Shown piece by piece: positions 34,633-43,232 of a stretch of 64,000 bases of DNA (positions within the stretch are counted from its first letter, which is position 1; the number at the start of each line of letters is the position of its first letter). Below the pieces are notes generated by a model, which saw nothing but the letters and a program-made list of their open reading frames with translations, was not told the origin of the DNA and made no database searches. The translations under genes were made by a program, and so were the position numbers. Origin of the DNA: Anaerolineales bacterium (GTDB taxonomy: Bacteria; Chloroflexota; Anaerolineae; Anaerolineales; Villigracilaceae); assembly GCA_015075275.1 (NCBI GenBank), contig JABTUU010000002.1, positions 744,001 through 808,000 on the forward strand, read 5' to 3'.

Positions 34633-36574
34633 TCCAGAAGATGAGCAAGCCGTTGAAGTAATTCGCCGAACGGCGGAAAATCCCGCGTCGAGCATCAGCG
34701 ATTATGTCCTTGGGCGTCCGTTGCCCACAGCCGATGAGGCGAATCAAACGATTGGCAAAGTGACCGGGTTGGCGATCTTCGCTTCAGACGCGTTATCTTC
34801 CAGCGCGTATGCGATTGATGAAATCCTTATCGTGCTTATCATTGCCGGGACGGGGGCGTTGTCCTTGTCTTTGCCTATCGCGTTTGTGATCATTGCGCTG
34901 TTGGCGATCCTCACGTTTTCGTACGAACAAACTATTCACGCGTACCCGAGCGGAGGCGGTTCATATATCGTCTCTCGCGATAACTTGGGAGAGACGCCGG
35001 CGTTGATCGCGGTCGCGTCGTTGCTGGTAGATTATATCCTGACGGTAGCGGTTTCCATTTCCTCGGGCGTGGCGCAGATCACTTCAGCGTTTCCCGAACT
35101 TTACTCATGGCGCGTGCCAATTGCCTTGGCGCTCGTCGCTTTTATGACGTTGGTCAATTTGCGGGGCGTTAAAGAAGCCGGGCGCGCGTTCGCCATCCCG
35201 ACCTACTTTTTTCTTGGCATGACGCTGGTGACCATCTGCGTGGGATTCTTCCGATATTTTACCGGCGCGTTGGGGACGGTCCCGCCGGAGAGCGTAGCGA
35301 TAGCGCACACCGGGGAAACGCTGCAGGCATTGAGTCTCTTTCTCATTTTACGCGCTTTTTCAGGCGGCTGTACCGCATTGACGGGCGTGGAAGCCATCAG
35401 CAACGGTATTATGGCATTTAAGGAACCGCGCAGCCGCAACGCCGGGACGACGTTGATTTGGATGAGTGCCGTTTTAGGGTTTAATTTGTTTGGGCTTACC
35501 TTTCTGGCGCGTCAAACGCATGTTTTGCCATCGCATTTTGAGACAGGCTTTTCACAGATCGGACGCGTACTCTATGGGGCGGGCAGTCCGTTCTATTTGG
35601 TCCTGTTGGGAGCCACTACGTTAATTCTAATCATGGCTGCGAATACGTCTTATGCGGGGTTTCCGCGTTTGGCTGCGCTCGTGGCAAGCGATACATTTCT
35701 ACCCAGACAACTAGCGTTTCGCGGCAGCCGCCTAGCGTTCTCGAACGGCATTTTGGCGCTAGCGGGGATGGCGGCGATTCTTATCGTTATATTCGGCGCT
35801 CAAACGACCGCATTAATCCCGTTGTACGCCATCGGCGTATATCTCGCGTTCACGCTTTCGCAAGCCGGGATGACCATCCGTTGGATTCGATGCGGGCGGC
35901 TCAAGCCGGGCGAGGAGATTCCATCTCACGGCGTTCCTTTGCGTTACGACCCCAAATGGAAGATTAAGATGTTCGTCAACGGCTTGGGCGCGTTGGCGAC
36001 TGCGATAGTCGTGCTGGTCTTTGCCGTCACGAAATTTCGAGAAGGCGCGTGGATCGTGCTTTTACTCATGCCTTTCCTGGTCTTTGTATTTTTTGGAATC
36101 CACCGCCATTATTCCAGCGTCGCCGAAAGTCTCTCGCTTGAGAAATACGGCGAACCGCCGCCGTATAATATGCGTCATCGCGTGATCGTGCCGATCAGCG
36201 GCGTGCATCAAGGCACGCTGGCGGCGTTGCGCTATGCGCGTTTGCTGTCAGACGATGTAACGGCGGTGCACATCTCTACAGAGCCTGAAGATACCGAGAG
36301 AGTGCAGCAAAAGTGGGCGAAATGGGGGCGCGGTACGCGTCTCGTCGTCGTTGATTCGCCCTACCGGCTCTTCCTCGAACCGTTGCTAAAATACATCCAG
36401 GAAATTCTAGCGAATCGGCAATCCAGCGAAACGATCACGATCGTTGTGCCTCATTTTGTGCCGAGCCATAAAGCCCATAACGCGCTTCACATGCAAACCG
36501 CTGAATTGTTGCGGCGCGAGCTGCTTGAGACCCCAGGCGTAGTTATTACTGAAGTTCCTTATCAGATTCTATAA
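34625..36574 (+). CDS. kimA: KimA-like potassium/proton symporter (APC superfamily)
   Basis: 649 residues with about 12 membrane helices and a cytosolic C-terminal domain (about 510-649) resembling a universal-stress fold. It follows KimA of Bacillus closely: LAIFASDALSSSAYAIDEIL, HAYPSGGGSYIVSRDNLGE, LLVDYILTVAVSISSG, LRAFSGGCTALTGVEAISNGI, MAANTSYAGFPRLA and LIPLYAIGVY. KimA imports K+ with protons and in Firmicutes is controlled by cyclic di-AMP. Two TrkA-type proteins follow, so regulation by NAD(H)- or ATP-binding subunits is likely here. A TTG at 34604 is an alternative start. Confidence 0.85.
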   Translation: MINPEDEQAVEVIRRTAENPASSISDYVLGRPLPTADEANQTIGKVTGLAIFASDALSSSAYAIDEILIVLIIAGTGALSLSLPIAFVIIALLAILTFSYEQTIHAYPSGGGSYIVSRDNLGETPALIAVASLLVDYILTVAVSISSGVAQITSAFPELYSWRVPIALALVAFMTLVNLRGVKEAGRAFAIPTYFFLGMTLVTICVGFFRYFTGALGTVPPESVAIAHTGETLQALSLFLILRAFSGGCTALTGVEAISNGIMAFKEPRSRNAGTTLIWMSAVLGFNLFGLTFLARQTHVLPSHFETGFSQIGRVLYGAGSPFYLVLLGATTLILIMAANTSYAGFPRLAALVASDTFLPRQLAFRGSRLAFSNGILALAGMAAILIVIFGAQTTALIPLYAIGVYLAFTLSQAGMTIRWIRCGRLKPGEEIPSHGVPLRYDPKWKIKMFVNGLGALATAIVVLVFAVTKFREGAWIVLLLMPFLVFVFFGIHRHYSSVAESLSLEKYGEPPPYNMRHRVIVPISGVHQGTLAALRYARLLSDDVTAVHISTEPEDTERVQQKWAKWGRGTRLVVVDSPYRLFLEPLLKYIQEILANRQSSETITIVVPHFVPSHKAHNALHMQTAELLRRELLETPGVVITEVPYQIL

Positions 36575-36618
36575 GAAATCCTTTTATGTAAAGAACGACG
36601 ACGAAAGGAAAAATGTAA

Positions 36619-37278
36619 ATGAATTTTATTGTTGTGGGTTGCGGGCGCGTTGGCGCAGAATTAAGTTATCGTCTGTTCAAAAGCGGACATCAAGTTGTGG
36701 TGGTGGACAGCCGACGAGAAGCGTTCTACCGCCTCCATGCCGATTTTCGGGGACGCACACTAGAAGGCGAAGGGTTGGCGGAGAACGTTCTAGAGCGCGC
36801 TGGAATTCAAGAGGCGGATGGATTGGCTGCCGTGACGAACCTGGACGCGCTAAATGCTGTCGTAGCGTATTTGGCGCGCGCTTTTTATAACGTGCCGAAT
36901 GTTGTGGCGCGAAATTACGATCCTAACCTGCGCCCGGTGATCGAGGCGTTTGGCTTACAGACGGTCGGCTCGACGCATTGGGGAGCGCGGCGCGTGGAAG
37001 AATTGCTGTTGAACCCGTTGCAGCATGTGGTCTATTCCGCCGGCAACGGCGAAGTGGAAATTTATGAATTTACCATCCCTGAATTATGGAATGGCAAAAC
37101 GCTGGACGATATTTTGGGTGCAGCTCGGCAATGTGTGCCTGTAGCGCTGACTCGAGCCGGGCGCGCCTCGCTGCCTGACGGGAAAGATACGTTGCGGACC
37201 GGCGATCTGCTGACGGTCAGCTCGACGCTTGAAGGAATTAGCGCATTAACTCTACGGCTTTCCGGAAAGGCTGGATGA
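36619..37278 (+). CDS. TrkA-type (RCK) potassium transport regulatory protein
   Basis: 219 residues. N-terminal Rossmann domain with MNFIVVGCGRVGAELSYRL (GxGxxG) and VVDSRREAF, then VLERAGIQEADGLAAVTNLDALNAVVAYLAR. The C-terminal domain (about 140-215) is TrkA_C-like. Such proteins gate K+ transporters on nucleotide binding. It follows kimA by 44 bp with an AAAGGAAA site and precedes a second copy. Confidence 0.9.
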   Translation: MNFIVVGCGRVGAELSYRLFKSGHQVVVVDSRREAFYRLHADFRGRTLEGEGLAENVLERAGIQEADGLAAVTNLDALNAVVAYLARAFYNVPNVVARNYDPNLRPVIEAFGLQTVGSTHWGARRVEELLLNPLQHVVYSAGNGEVEIYEFTIPELWNGKTLDDILGAARQCVPVALTRAGRASLPDGKDTLRTGDLLTVSSTLEGISALTLRLSGKAG

Positions 37279-37279
37279 T

Positions 37280-37993
37280 ATGTTTGTACTAATTGCTGGC
37301 GGAGGGCGCACGGGCGCGCGTCTGGCGAGCCTGCTCATTAACCATAATCATAAAGTGCGGTTGATCGAACATCGCGCCGAGTTGCTCGCTCATTTGCATC
37401 AAGAACTTCCTACAGAGATCATTTACGAGGGCAATGTCAGCGATCCAAGCGCGCTAGAGGCGGCTGGGGCGCGCGAAGCGCATGTGATTGCGGCGGTGGC
37501 GAGCGAAGACGCGGTTAACCTGGCTGTTTGTTTTGTCTCTAAAACTATGTTCGATGTGCCGCGCACGATCGCGCGGGTGAATAATCCATCGAATGCCTGG
37601 CTGTTCAATGAGAAATTTAAAGTAGATGTCGCGCTCAATTCCGCCGACGTGTTGGCGCGTCTTATTCAAGAAGAGATGTCGTTGGGCGACATGATGACCA
37701 TCTTCAAGATTCGCCGCGGGCATTATTCGGTGATCGAAGAAAAAGTGCCGCAAGGCGCGAAAGGTATCAACATCCCGCTCAAAGATATGAATTTATCCGA
37801 GCATTGCGTGATCGCGGCGATCATCCGCGACGGTGAAATGACCCTGCCGCGCGGCGATAGTACGTTTCAGGCGTTCGATGAAATTATCGCGATCGCCAGC
37901 CCGGAGGGGATGACGAAACTTTCAGAACTATTCGCGCATCCGTCGTATCCCGTTCGAAACGGAAAGAAGCCCGAAGATAACGCAGCCCAGTAA
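37280..37993 (+). CDS. TrkA-type (RCK) potassium transport regulatory protein
   Basis: 237 residues, a diverged paralogue of the preceding protein. MFVLIAGGGRTGARLASLL, IYEGNVSDPSALEAAGAREAHVIAAVASEDAVNL, a helix-rich middle, and a TrkA_C domain about 135-225. The gap to the previous stop is one base, so the pair is probably made together and may form a heteromeric ring on the KimA-like transporter. Confidence 0.9.
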   Translation: MFVLIAGGGRTGARLASLLINHNHKVRLIEHRAELLAHLHQELPTEIIYEGNVSDPSALEAAGAREAHVIAAVASEDAVNLAVCFVSKTMFDVPRTIARVNNPSNAWLFNEKFKVDVALNSADVLARLIQEEMSLGDMMTIFKIRRGHYSVIEEKVPQGAKGINIPLKDMNLSEHCVIAAIIRDGEMTLPRGDSTFQAFDEIIAIASPEGMTKLSELFAHPSYPVRNGKKPEDNAAQ

Positions 37994-38005
37994 ACCTCGC
38001 AAGCA

Positions 38006-38034
38006 TTGACGTTCCCGCGCTTGCGACATACAAT
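38006..38034 (+). promoter_or_regulatory. Promoter of the cobalamin uptake operon
   Basis: TTGACG (38006-38011), 17-bp spacer, TACAAT (38029-38034). The predicted start near 38041 lies just ahead of the riboswitch. Confidence 0.8.
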
Positions 38035-38054
38035 ACACTTCGTACAATAGATTA

Positions 38055-38235
38055 CGATCAGCCAGCGGCGAAGTTGGTGTAATTCCAACACTGTCGCGCA
38101 ACTGTGAAGTTAGTCAATTAGTCTCCAGTCTTCTGATCTCCTAGTCAAACATAAACGACTAGCTGACCATCAGACTAGCCGACTAGCAGACTAAATAAGT
38201 CAGGTCGCCCGCTCTGGTCGGTTCGCCACTCTCTC
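38055..38235 (+). ncRNA. Cobalamin riboswitch
   Basis: The conserved core is visible: GTTGGTGTAATTCCAACACT at 38076-38095, then GTCGCGCAACTGTGAAG at 38096, and AGTCAGGTCGCCCG at about 38199-38212. Between them a variable arm (38110-38194) folds into a long stem of TAGTC/GACTA units. It precedes btuF, as expected for B12-repressed uptake genes. Confidence 0.88.
38110..38194. repeat. TAGTC/GACTA hairpin repeat forming a riboswitch arm
   Basis: TTAGTC, TAGTC, AGTCT and CTAGTC blocks on the 5' side pair with GACTAG, AGACTA, GACTAG and GACTAA on the 3' side around the loop AAACATAAAC. A related element occurs at 60427-60538. Confidence 0.75.
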
Positions 38236-38240
38236 GCGGA

Positions 38241-38307
38241 AAGGAGGTGGAGGACGGCTAGACTCGGAATTGCCTCCCCATCCTCCCCGGCGTATGCTGG
38301 GGATTTT
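38241..38307 (+). terminator. Riboswitch expression platform: antiterminator and terminator
   Basis: The terminator stem TCCCCGGC/GCTGGGGA (38284-38291 and 38296-38303) is followed by TTTT. The upstream purine run AAGGAGGTGGAGGACGG (38241-38257) can pair with the CCTCCCCATCCTCC segment (about 38273-38286), which would disrupt the terminator. B12 binding would be expected to shift the balance to termination. Confidence 0.7.
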
Positions 38308-38313
38308 GATTCC

Positions 38314-38339
38314 GTAAGACAGACTTAAGTCTGTCTTAC
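38314..38339. repeat. 26-bp perfect palindrome before btuF
   Basis: GTAAGACAGACTT and its exact complement. It resembles in layout the GCAAAGTTCACTTTGC family but has a different stem sequence. Confidence 0.75.
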
Positions 38340-38358
38340 CAACCCTTTAGGAGAAACC

Positions 38359-39342
38359 ATGTTACGAAAGTTTTTTATATTAACCTTGTTGATCGCATTA
38401 CTCGCGGCGTGCGCCCCTCAAGCCACAGCCGCAGTCGCACCGGCTGCCACGGAAGTTCCCGCCACCCAAGCCGCGACAGCCATCCCTACGGCAGAGGCGG
38501 CTGGCATCGTCTTCACCGATGGTCTGGGACGTGAAGTCAAGCTCGAAGGTCCTGCGCAGCGCGTCGTCTCGCTTGCGCCTTCGATCACCGAATTTCTTTT
38601 CGCGGTCGGCGCCGGTTCGCAAACCGTCGGGCGCGATGAAATGTCCAATTTTCCCGAAGAAGCGCTGAACGTGGCGAGCATCGGAAGCACATACGGCGAC
38701 TTGAACGCCGAAGCCATTCTGGCGCTCAAACCTGATCTGGTGATCGCCGCGCAAGCCAACACGCCGGAGCAGGTGAAAGCGCTGGAAAATTTAGGCGTCA
38801 CGGTGTACTACCTGAATAATCCCGTCACGTTTGCCGAACTGTTCGAGCAGGTTGAATTGTTCGGGCAGTTGACAGGTCATGAAGAGGAAGCGAGCGCGTT
38901 GGCTGAGTCTTTATCCGTGCGCGTGGATGCGGTTACTGCGGCGACGGCAAACTTCGTCGAAAAGCCGAAAGTGTTTTATGAAATTGACGGGACGGACGCC
39001 TCCAAACCGTGGACGACGGGCGCCGGCACGTTTATTGATACGATAATCGCGATGGCGGGCGGCGTGAATATTGGCGGCGTGTTGAACGAGCCGTACGCGC
39101 AGATCAGTGTGGAAGAGATCGTTCTACAAAACCCCGATTTTATTTTATTGGGCGATGCGGCGTATGGCGTGACGGCTGAGTCGGTTGCCGCGCGACCGGG
39201 CTGGGGCGATCTGACCGCCGTAAAAAGTGGCGCCATTGTTCCGTTCGACGACAATCTCGCCAGCCGCCCCGGCCCGCGTTTGGTGGATGGTTTGGAAGAA
39301 ATGTTGAAGATTTTGCATCCGGAGTTGGTACCGGCTCAGTAA
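38359..39342 (+). CDS. btuF: Cobalamin-binding lipoprotein of ABC transporter (BtuF-like)
   Basis: 327 residues. Lipoprotein signal MLRKFFILTLLIALLAAC, short linker, then a class III binding-protein fold: GLGREVKLEGPAQRVVSLAPSITEFLFAVGAG, LNAEAILALKPDLVIAA, KVFYEIDG, PYAQISVEEIVLQNPDFILLG. It captures corrinoid outside the membrane for the BtuC and BtuD products encoded downstream. The cobalamin riboswitch supports B12 rather than a siderophore. Confidence 0.9.
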   Translation: MLRKFFILTLLIALLAACAPQATAAVAPAATEVPATQAATAIPTAEAAGIVFTDGLGREVKLEGPAQRVVSLAPSITEFLFAVGAGSQTVGRDEMSNFPEEALNVASIGSTYGDLNAEAILALKPDLVIAAQANTPEQVKALENLGVTVYYLNNPVTFAELFEQVELFGQLTGHEEEASALAESLSVRVDAVTAATANFVEKPKVFYEIDGTDASKPWTTGAGTFIDTIIAMAGGVNIGGVLNEPYAQISVEEIVLQNPDFILLGDAAYGVTAESVAARPGWGDLTAVKSGAIVPFDDNLASRPGPRLVDGLEEMLKILHPELVPAQ

Positions 39343-39349
39343 AAACCAC

Positions 39350-39402
39350 CGTCCCGCAGGTTGGTTGCGGGGTATGATTGTTATGCAGAAACCTGCGGGA
39401 CG
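39350..39402. repeat. CGTCCCGCAGG palindromic element, copy 1
   Basis: CGTCCCGCAGG (39350-39360) and its complement (39392-39402) enclose 31 nt; flanking AAAAA and TTTTT let it also act as a terminator or attenuator after btuF. A second copy is at 59848-59902. Confidence 0.8.
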
Positions 39403-39409
39403 TTTTTCC

Positions 39410-40405
39410 ATGCGCCGCTTCCCATTTCTTTCCTCTTTCCTCTTTCTTGCAATTGCCATTGCGCTCAGCCTCGCAATCGGCTCTGTGTTCATTCCGTTAA
39501 AAGAAATTCTGGCGGCGATGCAAGGGAACGGAACCGACCTCGCCGCGAACATCTTGTGGAATATCCGCTTGCCTCGCGCAGTGTTGATCGTATTGACGGG
39601 TATGGCATTGGGCGGAAGCGGCGCGGCGTATCAAGGTTTGTTTCGCAACCCGCTGGCTGACCCGTTTCTCATCGGCATTTCGGCGGGCGCGGGCTTGGGC
39701 GCGGTGCTTGCCATGACGGTGCGCTGGCCCTATTCGTTTTGGGGCTTGATAGCGGTCCCGCTCGCCGCGTTTCTATTCGGCTTGCTCACGGTGGCGGTTG
39801 TTTATTTTTTGGCGCGCGTCGGTCAGACCACGCCCGTCACCAATTTGATCCTCGCGGGTGTGGCAGTCTCGGCGTTCGCGACATCGTTGATGTCGTTCCT
39901 CATGCTTCGCTCTGACGGCGAACTGCGCCGTGCGATGAGTTGGCTGATGGGCGGCTCGATTCAACTCGGATGGTCGTTCACGTTCGCCATTCTTCCTTAT
40001 CTTCTCCTCGGTCTCGGCGTGTTGATCTTCAGCGGTCACGCGCTGAACCTGCTTCAATTCGGCGACGAGCAAGCGCAGCAACTCGGCTTGGAAGTGACGC
40101 GCGCCAAACGGATCATCTTGATCTCTGCTTCGCTGGCGACTGCCGCCGCAGTGGCTTTTTCTGGCATCATTGGCTTTGTCGGGCTTATCGTCCCGCATCT
40201 CACACGACTTTGGTTTGGTCCCGATTATCGGCGTTTATTGCCCCTCAGCATTCTCGGCGGCGCGACGATCCTGTTGCTCTCGGATGTGGTCGCCCGCGTG
40301 GCGCTTGCTCCGCAAGAACTGCCGGTGGGAGTCGTCACCGCCCTCGCTGGCGCTCCGTTCTTTTTGTGGGTGCTGAGGCGTTCTAAAAATCAAGGATATT
40401 GGTAG
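39410..40405 (+). CDS. btuC: Cobalamin ABC transporter permease (BtuC/FecCD family)
   Basis: 331 residues with about ten helices. FecCD-family motifs: NIRLPRAVLIVLTGMALGGSGAAYQGLFRNPLADPFLIGISAGAGLGA, a central GEQAQQLGLE-like DEQAQQLGLEV, and FVGLIVPHLTRLWFGPDYRRLLPLS. I chose ATG 39410 because the upstream in-frame ATGs (39365, 39386) lie inside the palindromic repeat. It forms the membrane channel. Confidence 0.92.
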   Translation: MRRFPFLSSFLFLAIAIALSLAIGSVFIPLKEILAAMQGNGTDLAANILWNIRLPRAVLIVLTGMALGGSGAAYQGLFRNPLADPFLIGISAGAGLGAVLAMTVRWPYSFWGLIAVPLAAFLFGLLTVAVVYFLARVGQTTPVTNLILAGVAVSAFATSLMSFLMLRSDGELRRAMSWLMGGSIQLGWSFTFAILPYLLLGLGVLIFSGHALNLLQFGDEQAQQLGLEVTRAKRIILISASLATAAAVAFSGIIGFVGLIVPHLTRLWFGPDYRRLLPLSILGGATILLLSDVVARVALAPQELPVGVVTALAGAPFFLWVLRRSKNQGYW

Positions 40406-40407
40406 CC

Positions 40408-40950
40408 ATGAATATTTCCATTCGCCCAATTGATTGGAACAACGACAAAGAGTATCGCCAATTCGACGATTCCTTTCTTGTCACGTCCAAATTAGTCTTG
40501 CATGTTGAAAACGGACAGATCACCTATACCATTACAGAGATCCCTCCATTTACAAAACAATACGGAGGCAAGCGTGTGACAGATTTCATGGCATACGATA
40601 ACGACACAAATAAAAATCTTTTCTTTGCGTATGTAAACAATGAACTCGCGGGGCAGATCGGAGTACACCGATATTGGAATAACTACGCGCTCGTAGATGA
40701 TTTCGGCGTTGCCCCAAAATTTCGCCGACGTGGCATTGGACGCGCATTAATGGATCGCGCCATTGAGTGGGCGAAGGAAAAAGGTCTCCCCGGTATGTTC
40801 CTCGAGACTCAAGATATTAATGTGCCAGCCTGTTTGTTCTATGAAAATTACGGCTACGAACTCCGCGGATTCGATATGAATTTGTATAAAGTTTTGAAGC
40901 CGCCGTTGGATGAGATCGCGTTGTTTTGGTATTTGATTTTTGATTCGTAG
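40408..40950 (+). CDS. GNAT acetyltransferase resembling streptothricin acetyltransferases
   Basis: 180 residues. The C-terminal GNAT core reads WNNYALVDDFGVAPKFRRRGIGRALMDRAIEWAKEKGLPGMFLETQDINVPAC and ends ALFWYLIF. It matches the plan of Sat4/SatA-type enzymes (RG.G..L...AIEWAK; LETQD.N..AC.FY). These acetylate streptothricin and relatives. It starts two bases after btuC and interrupts the usual btuC-btuD order. A role in resistance is possible, but an unrelated amine substrate is equally compatible. Confidence 0.82.
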   Translation: MNISIRPIDWNNDKEYRQFDDSFLVTSKLVLHVENGQITYTITEIPPFTKQYGGKRVTDFMAYDNDTNKNLFFAYVNNELAGQIGVHRYWNNYALVDDFGVAPKFRRRGIGRALMDRAIEWAKEKGLPGMFLETQDINVPACLFYENYGYELRGFDMNLYKVLKPPLDEIALFWYLIFDS

Positions 40951-40982
40951 GGGCGAGTTTCTCTCGCCTAATTACAAAAAAC

Positions 40983-41753
40983 ATGCTCAAAATCCAATTT
41001 CTCTCCGTCTCTTACGGCTCGCGCCAAATCTTGCACAATATTTCTCTTGATGTGCAAAGCGGCGAGATACTCGCACTGATCGGACCCAACGGCGCAGGAA
41101 AATCCACGCTTATCCGCGCGGCGAGCGGAGTGATTCCATATTCCGGTCATGTCCGCACGAACGGAGACGACTTCGCCTCGTTGAATCCCATGCGACGCGC
41201 AAAATATATCGCCACCGTCCCGCAGGCGGTTTCCATGCCCCCCGCGTTCACGGTTTGGGAAACGGTGTTGCTTGGCCGCACACCGTATCTGGGATTTTTA
41301 GGTCAGCCATCGCAACATGACGAGGAGATCGCGCGGCAATCGCTTCAACGTGTGAGCGCTCTTCCGTTCGCGGAACGACGCGTGGGCGAACTCTCTGGCG
41401 GAGAACAACAGCGAGTCTTGCTTGCCCGCGCCTTGTGTCAATCTACTCCGATTTTGTTGCTCGACGAGCCGACTGCGCATTTGGATTTACAGTATCAAGT
41501 GGGTCTGTTGGAATTGATCGTTGAACTCGCGCGCAAAGATAATCTCGCTGTGTTAATTGCGTTGCACGACCTCAATCTAGCCGCGCAGTACGCGGATCGC
41601 ATCGCCCTCATGGTCGCAGGGAAGATCGAAGCCATTGGGAAACCGAAAGAAGTGTTACAGCCTGAACTGATCGCCGAAGCGTATCATTTGCCGGTGCAAG
41701 TGGTCAAGCATCCTTTTTGGGATGCGCCGCTGGTGTTGCCGGGGAAGAAGTAG
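40983..41753 (+). CDS. btuD: Cobalamin ABC transporter ATPase (BtuD-like)
   Basis: 256 residues. Walker A GPNGAGKST, Q-loop VPQAVSMPP, signature LSGGEQQRVLLARAL, Walker B ILLLDEPTAHLD, and switch His in ALHDLNLAAQYAD. It closely follows BtuD/FepC-type ATPases. It is third in the riboswitch-controlled set after btuF and btuC, separated by the acetyltransferase gene. Confidence 0.92.
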   Translation: MLKIQFLSVSYGSRQILHNISLDVQSGEILALIGPNGAGKSTLIRAASGVIPYSGHVRTNGDDFASLNPMRRAKYIATVPQAVSMPPAFTVWETVLLGRTPYLGFLGQPSQHDEEIARQSLQRVSALPFAERRVGELSGGEQQRVLLARALCQSTPILLLDEPTAHLDLQYQVGLLELIVELARKDNLAVLIALHDLNLAAQYADRIALMVAGKIEAIGKPKEVLQPELIAEAYHLPVQVVKHPFWDAPLVLPGKK

Positions 41754-41795
41754 TTGTATAAACAAGTAGAGACGTGTTTGTTTATATAACTACTT
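41748..41795. terminator. Inverted repeat after btuD
   Basis: AAGTAGTTGTATAAACAA (41748-41765) pairs with TTGTTTATATAACTACTT (41778-41795), with one bulge. It overlaps the btuD stop and may end the operon; there is no T run. Confidence 0.5.
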
Positions 41796-41813
41796 GTCTA
41801 CTCCGCGTATGGG

Positions 41814-41819
41814 TATAAT
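41814..41819 (+). promoter_or_regulatory. -10 box for a leaderless mRNA
   Basis: TATAAT ends 8 nt before the ATG at 41827. Confidence 0.65.
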
Positions 41820-41826
41820 TCTATCC

Positions 41827-42762
41827 ATGCGAAGCGCGGTCATCATCTACAACCCGGCAGCAGGACGATTCTCGGTTAAACCTTTCATTAAATCTGTCGT
41901 AAAAACGCTCAAGACGGCAGGCTGGAAGGTAGACGCAGAGGCGACCAAAAGCGGCGAACACACCACTCAATTGGCAAGGCAGGCTGCCGTTGAGAAAAGA
42001 GACGCGGCGTTCGCCATCGGCGGCGACGGCACCATCGGCAACGTCGTCAACGGCTTGATCGATTCGGATACTGCGCTCGGGGTCTTGCCTGCGGGAACCG
42101 CGAACGTGTGGAGCGCCGAATTAGGAATGCGAGCGTTCACGTTCGGAAATTTCTGGGAACTTAAACGTAATGCGAAGCTATTGGCGAACGCGCCATGTTA
42201 TGCGATTGATGTGGGCATGTGCAACGACGTATCGTTTATGATGTGGGCGGGCATTGGTTTGGACGCTATGACCATTCATACCATCGAACCGCGTATCCGC
42301 GTAGAGAAATTTTTTGCGTTTACCGAATTTACGACGCAGACGTTAATGCAAGCTGCGCAATGGCGCGGCGTGAAGTTGCGCCTGTGGGCGGACGACGTGG
42401 AAGTGGAAGGTCAATATATCGTAGCGGTTGCCACTAACATTCGCCATTATCTCGGCGGCTTGTCAAACCTTTCGCCGGAAGCATATCTGAACGATGGCTT
42501 GCTTGATATGTGGTTGTTTAGCGGCAGCCATCTTGGCGATGCGTTGCGCCTTGCTTATGAAATGATGTCTGGCACGCACGTTAATTCCGATATGGCGCGT
42601 AAAATTACCTTTACCTCGCTGCGTATTGAAGCGGATTCGCCGTTTCTGATCCAGACCGACGGCGAGCCGCGCGGTTCGGCGCAACAGGTTGAGATTAAAG
42701 TAAAGCCGGGCGCGCTCAAAATGCTTATGCCGCCGCGCGGTATGAAGTTGTTGAAACGATGA
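41827..42762 (+). CDS. Diacylglycerol/lipid kinase family protein (YegS/DagK fold)
   Basis: 311 residues. The catalytic motif IGGDGTIGNVVNGL is present (about 68-82), after SAVIIYNPAAG near the start, and LGVLPAGTANVWS follows. The C-terminal domain has IQTDGEPRG. The family phosphorylates diacylglycerol or sphingosine-like lipids at the membrane; the exact substrate is open. The upstream in-frame ATG at 41794 lies before the -10 box and was rejected. Confidence 0.9.
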   Translation: MRSAVIIYNPAAGRFSVKPFIKSVVKTLKTAGWKVDAEATKSGEHTTQLARQAAVEKRDAAFAIGGDGTIGNVVNGLIDSDTALGVLPAGTANVWSAELGMRAFTFGNFWELKRNAKLLANAPCYAIDVGMCNDVSFMMWAGIGLDAMTIHTIEPRIRVEKFFAFTEFTTQTLMQAAQWRGVKLRLWADDVEVEGQYIVAVATNIRHYLGGLSNLSPEAYLNDGLLDMWLFSGSHLGDALRLAYEMMSGTHVNSDMARKITFTSLRIEADSPFLIQTDGEPRGSAQQVEIKVKPGALKMLMPPRGMKLLKR

Positions 42763-43232
42763 CGAATATTAAACCGCTTTTCAATAAATGGGTGATTCTC
42801 GGCGCGATTCTGGTTGCAGGATTGTTGCTGTTCCTTGTCGCTCTTTCCATCGGGTTGACCTCCCCGCTTCAGCCGGCTGAAGTCGGATTTGCCTCAGCCA
42901 ACTTGACCGTGATTCCCGCCTCAACCTCCACTTCTAGCGCGCCGCCAACCGCCACCATTGATCCTTTCGCGCCGACCTCTACGCCGCCGGGCATCGCCAT
43001 TGGCGCCTATGTGCAAATTACCGGCACCGGCGGCGATGGTCTGCGGATTCGTTCGGAGCCGGGCTTGACCGGCAATCCCGATTTTCTCGGGTATGATTCG
43101 GAAGTGTTCGTTGTGAAAGAAGGTCCTCAAGTTGTGGACGGGTATACTTGGTGGCGTCTCGTCGCGCCGTATGACAGTACGCGCGTCGGCTGGGCGGCGG
43201 CGGATTTCTTGAGTTACATTCCTTCGCCTTGA
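42759..43232 (+). CDS. Membrane-anchored bacterial SH3-domain protein
   Basis: 157 residues. One N-terminal helix (about 12-33), a Ser/Thr/Pro linker (50-77), then an SH3b-like domain (80-155): GLRIRSEPGL, VFVVKEGPQVVDGYTWWRLVAP, VGWAAADFL. Such domains often bind peptidoglycan. It overlaps the lipid-kinase stop by four bases (ATGA). Confidence 0.82.
   Translation: MTNIKPLFNKWVILGAILVAGLLLFLVALSIGLTSPLQPAEVGFASANLTVIPASTSTSSAPPTATIDPFAPTSTPPGIAIGAYVQITGTGGDGLRIRSEPGLTGNPDFLGYDSEVFVVKEGPQVVDGYTWWRLVAPYDSTRVGWAAADFLSYIPSP

Noticed and set aside
39365..39409. Start of btuC at 39365
   Set aside because: The extra residues are encoded by a dispersed palindromic repeat; family N-termini fit 39410.
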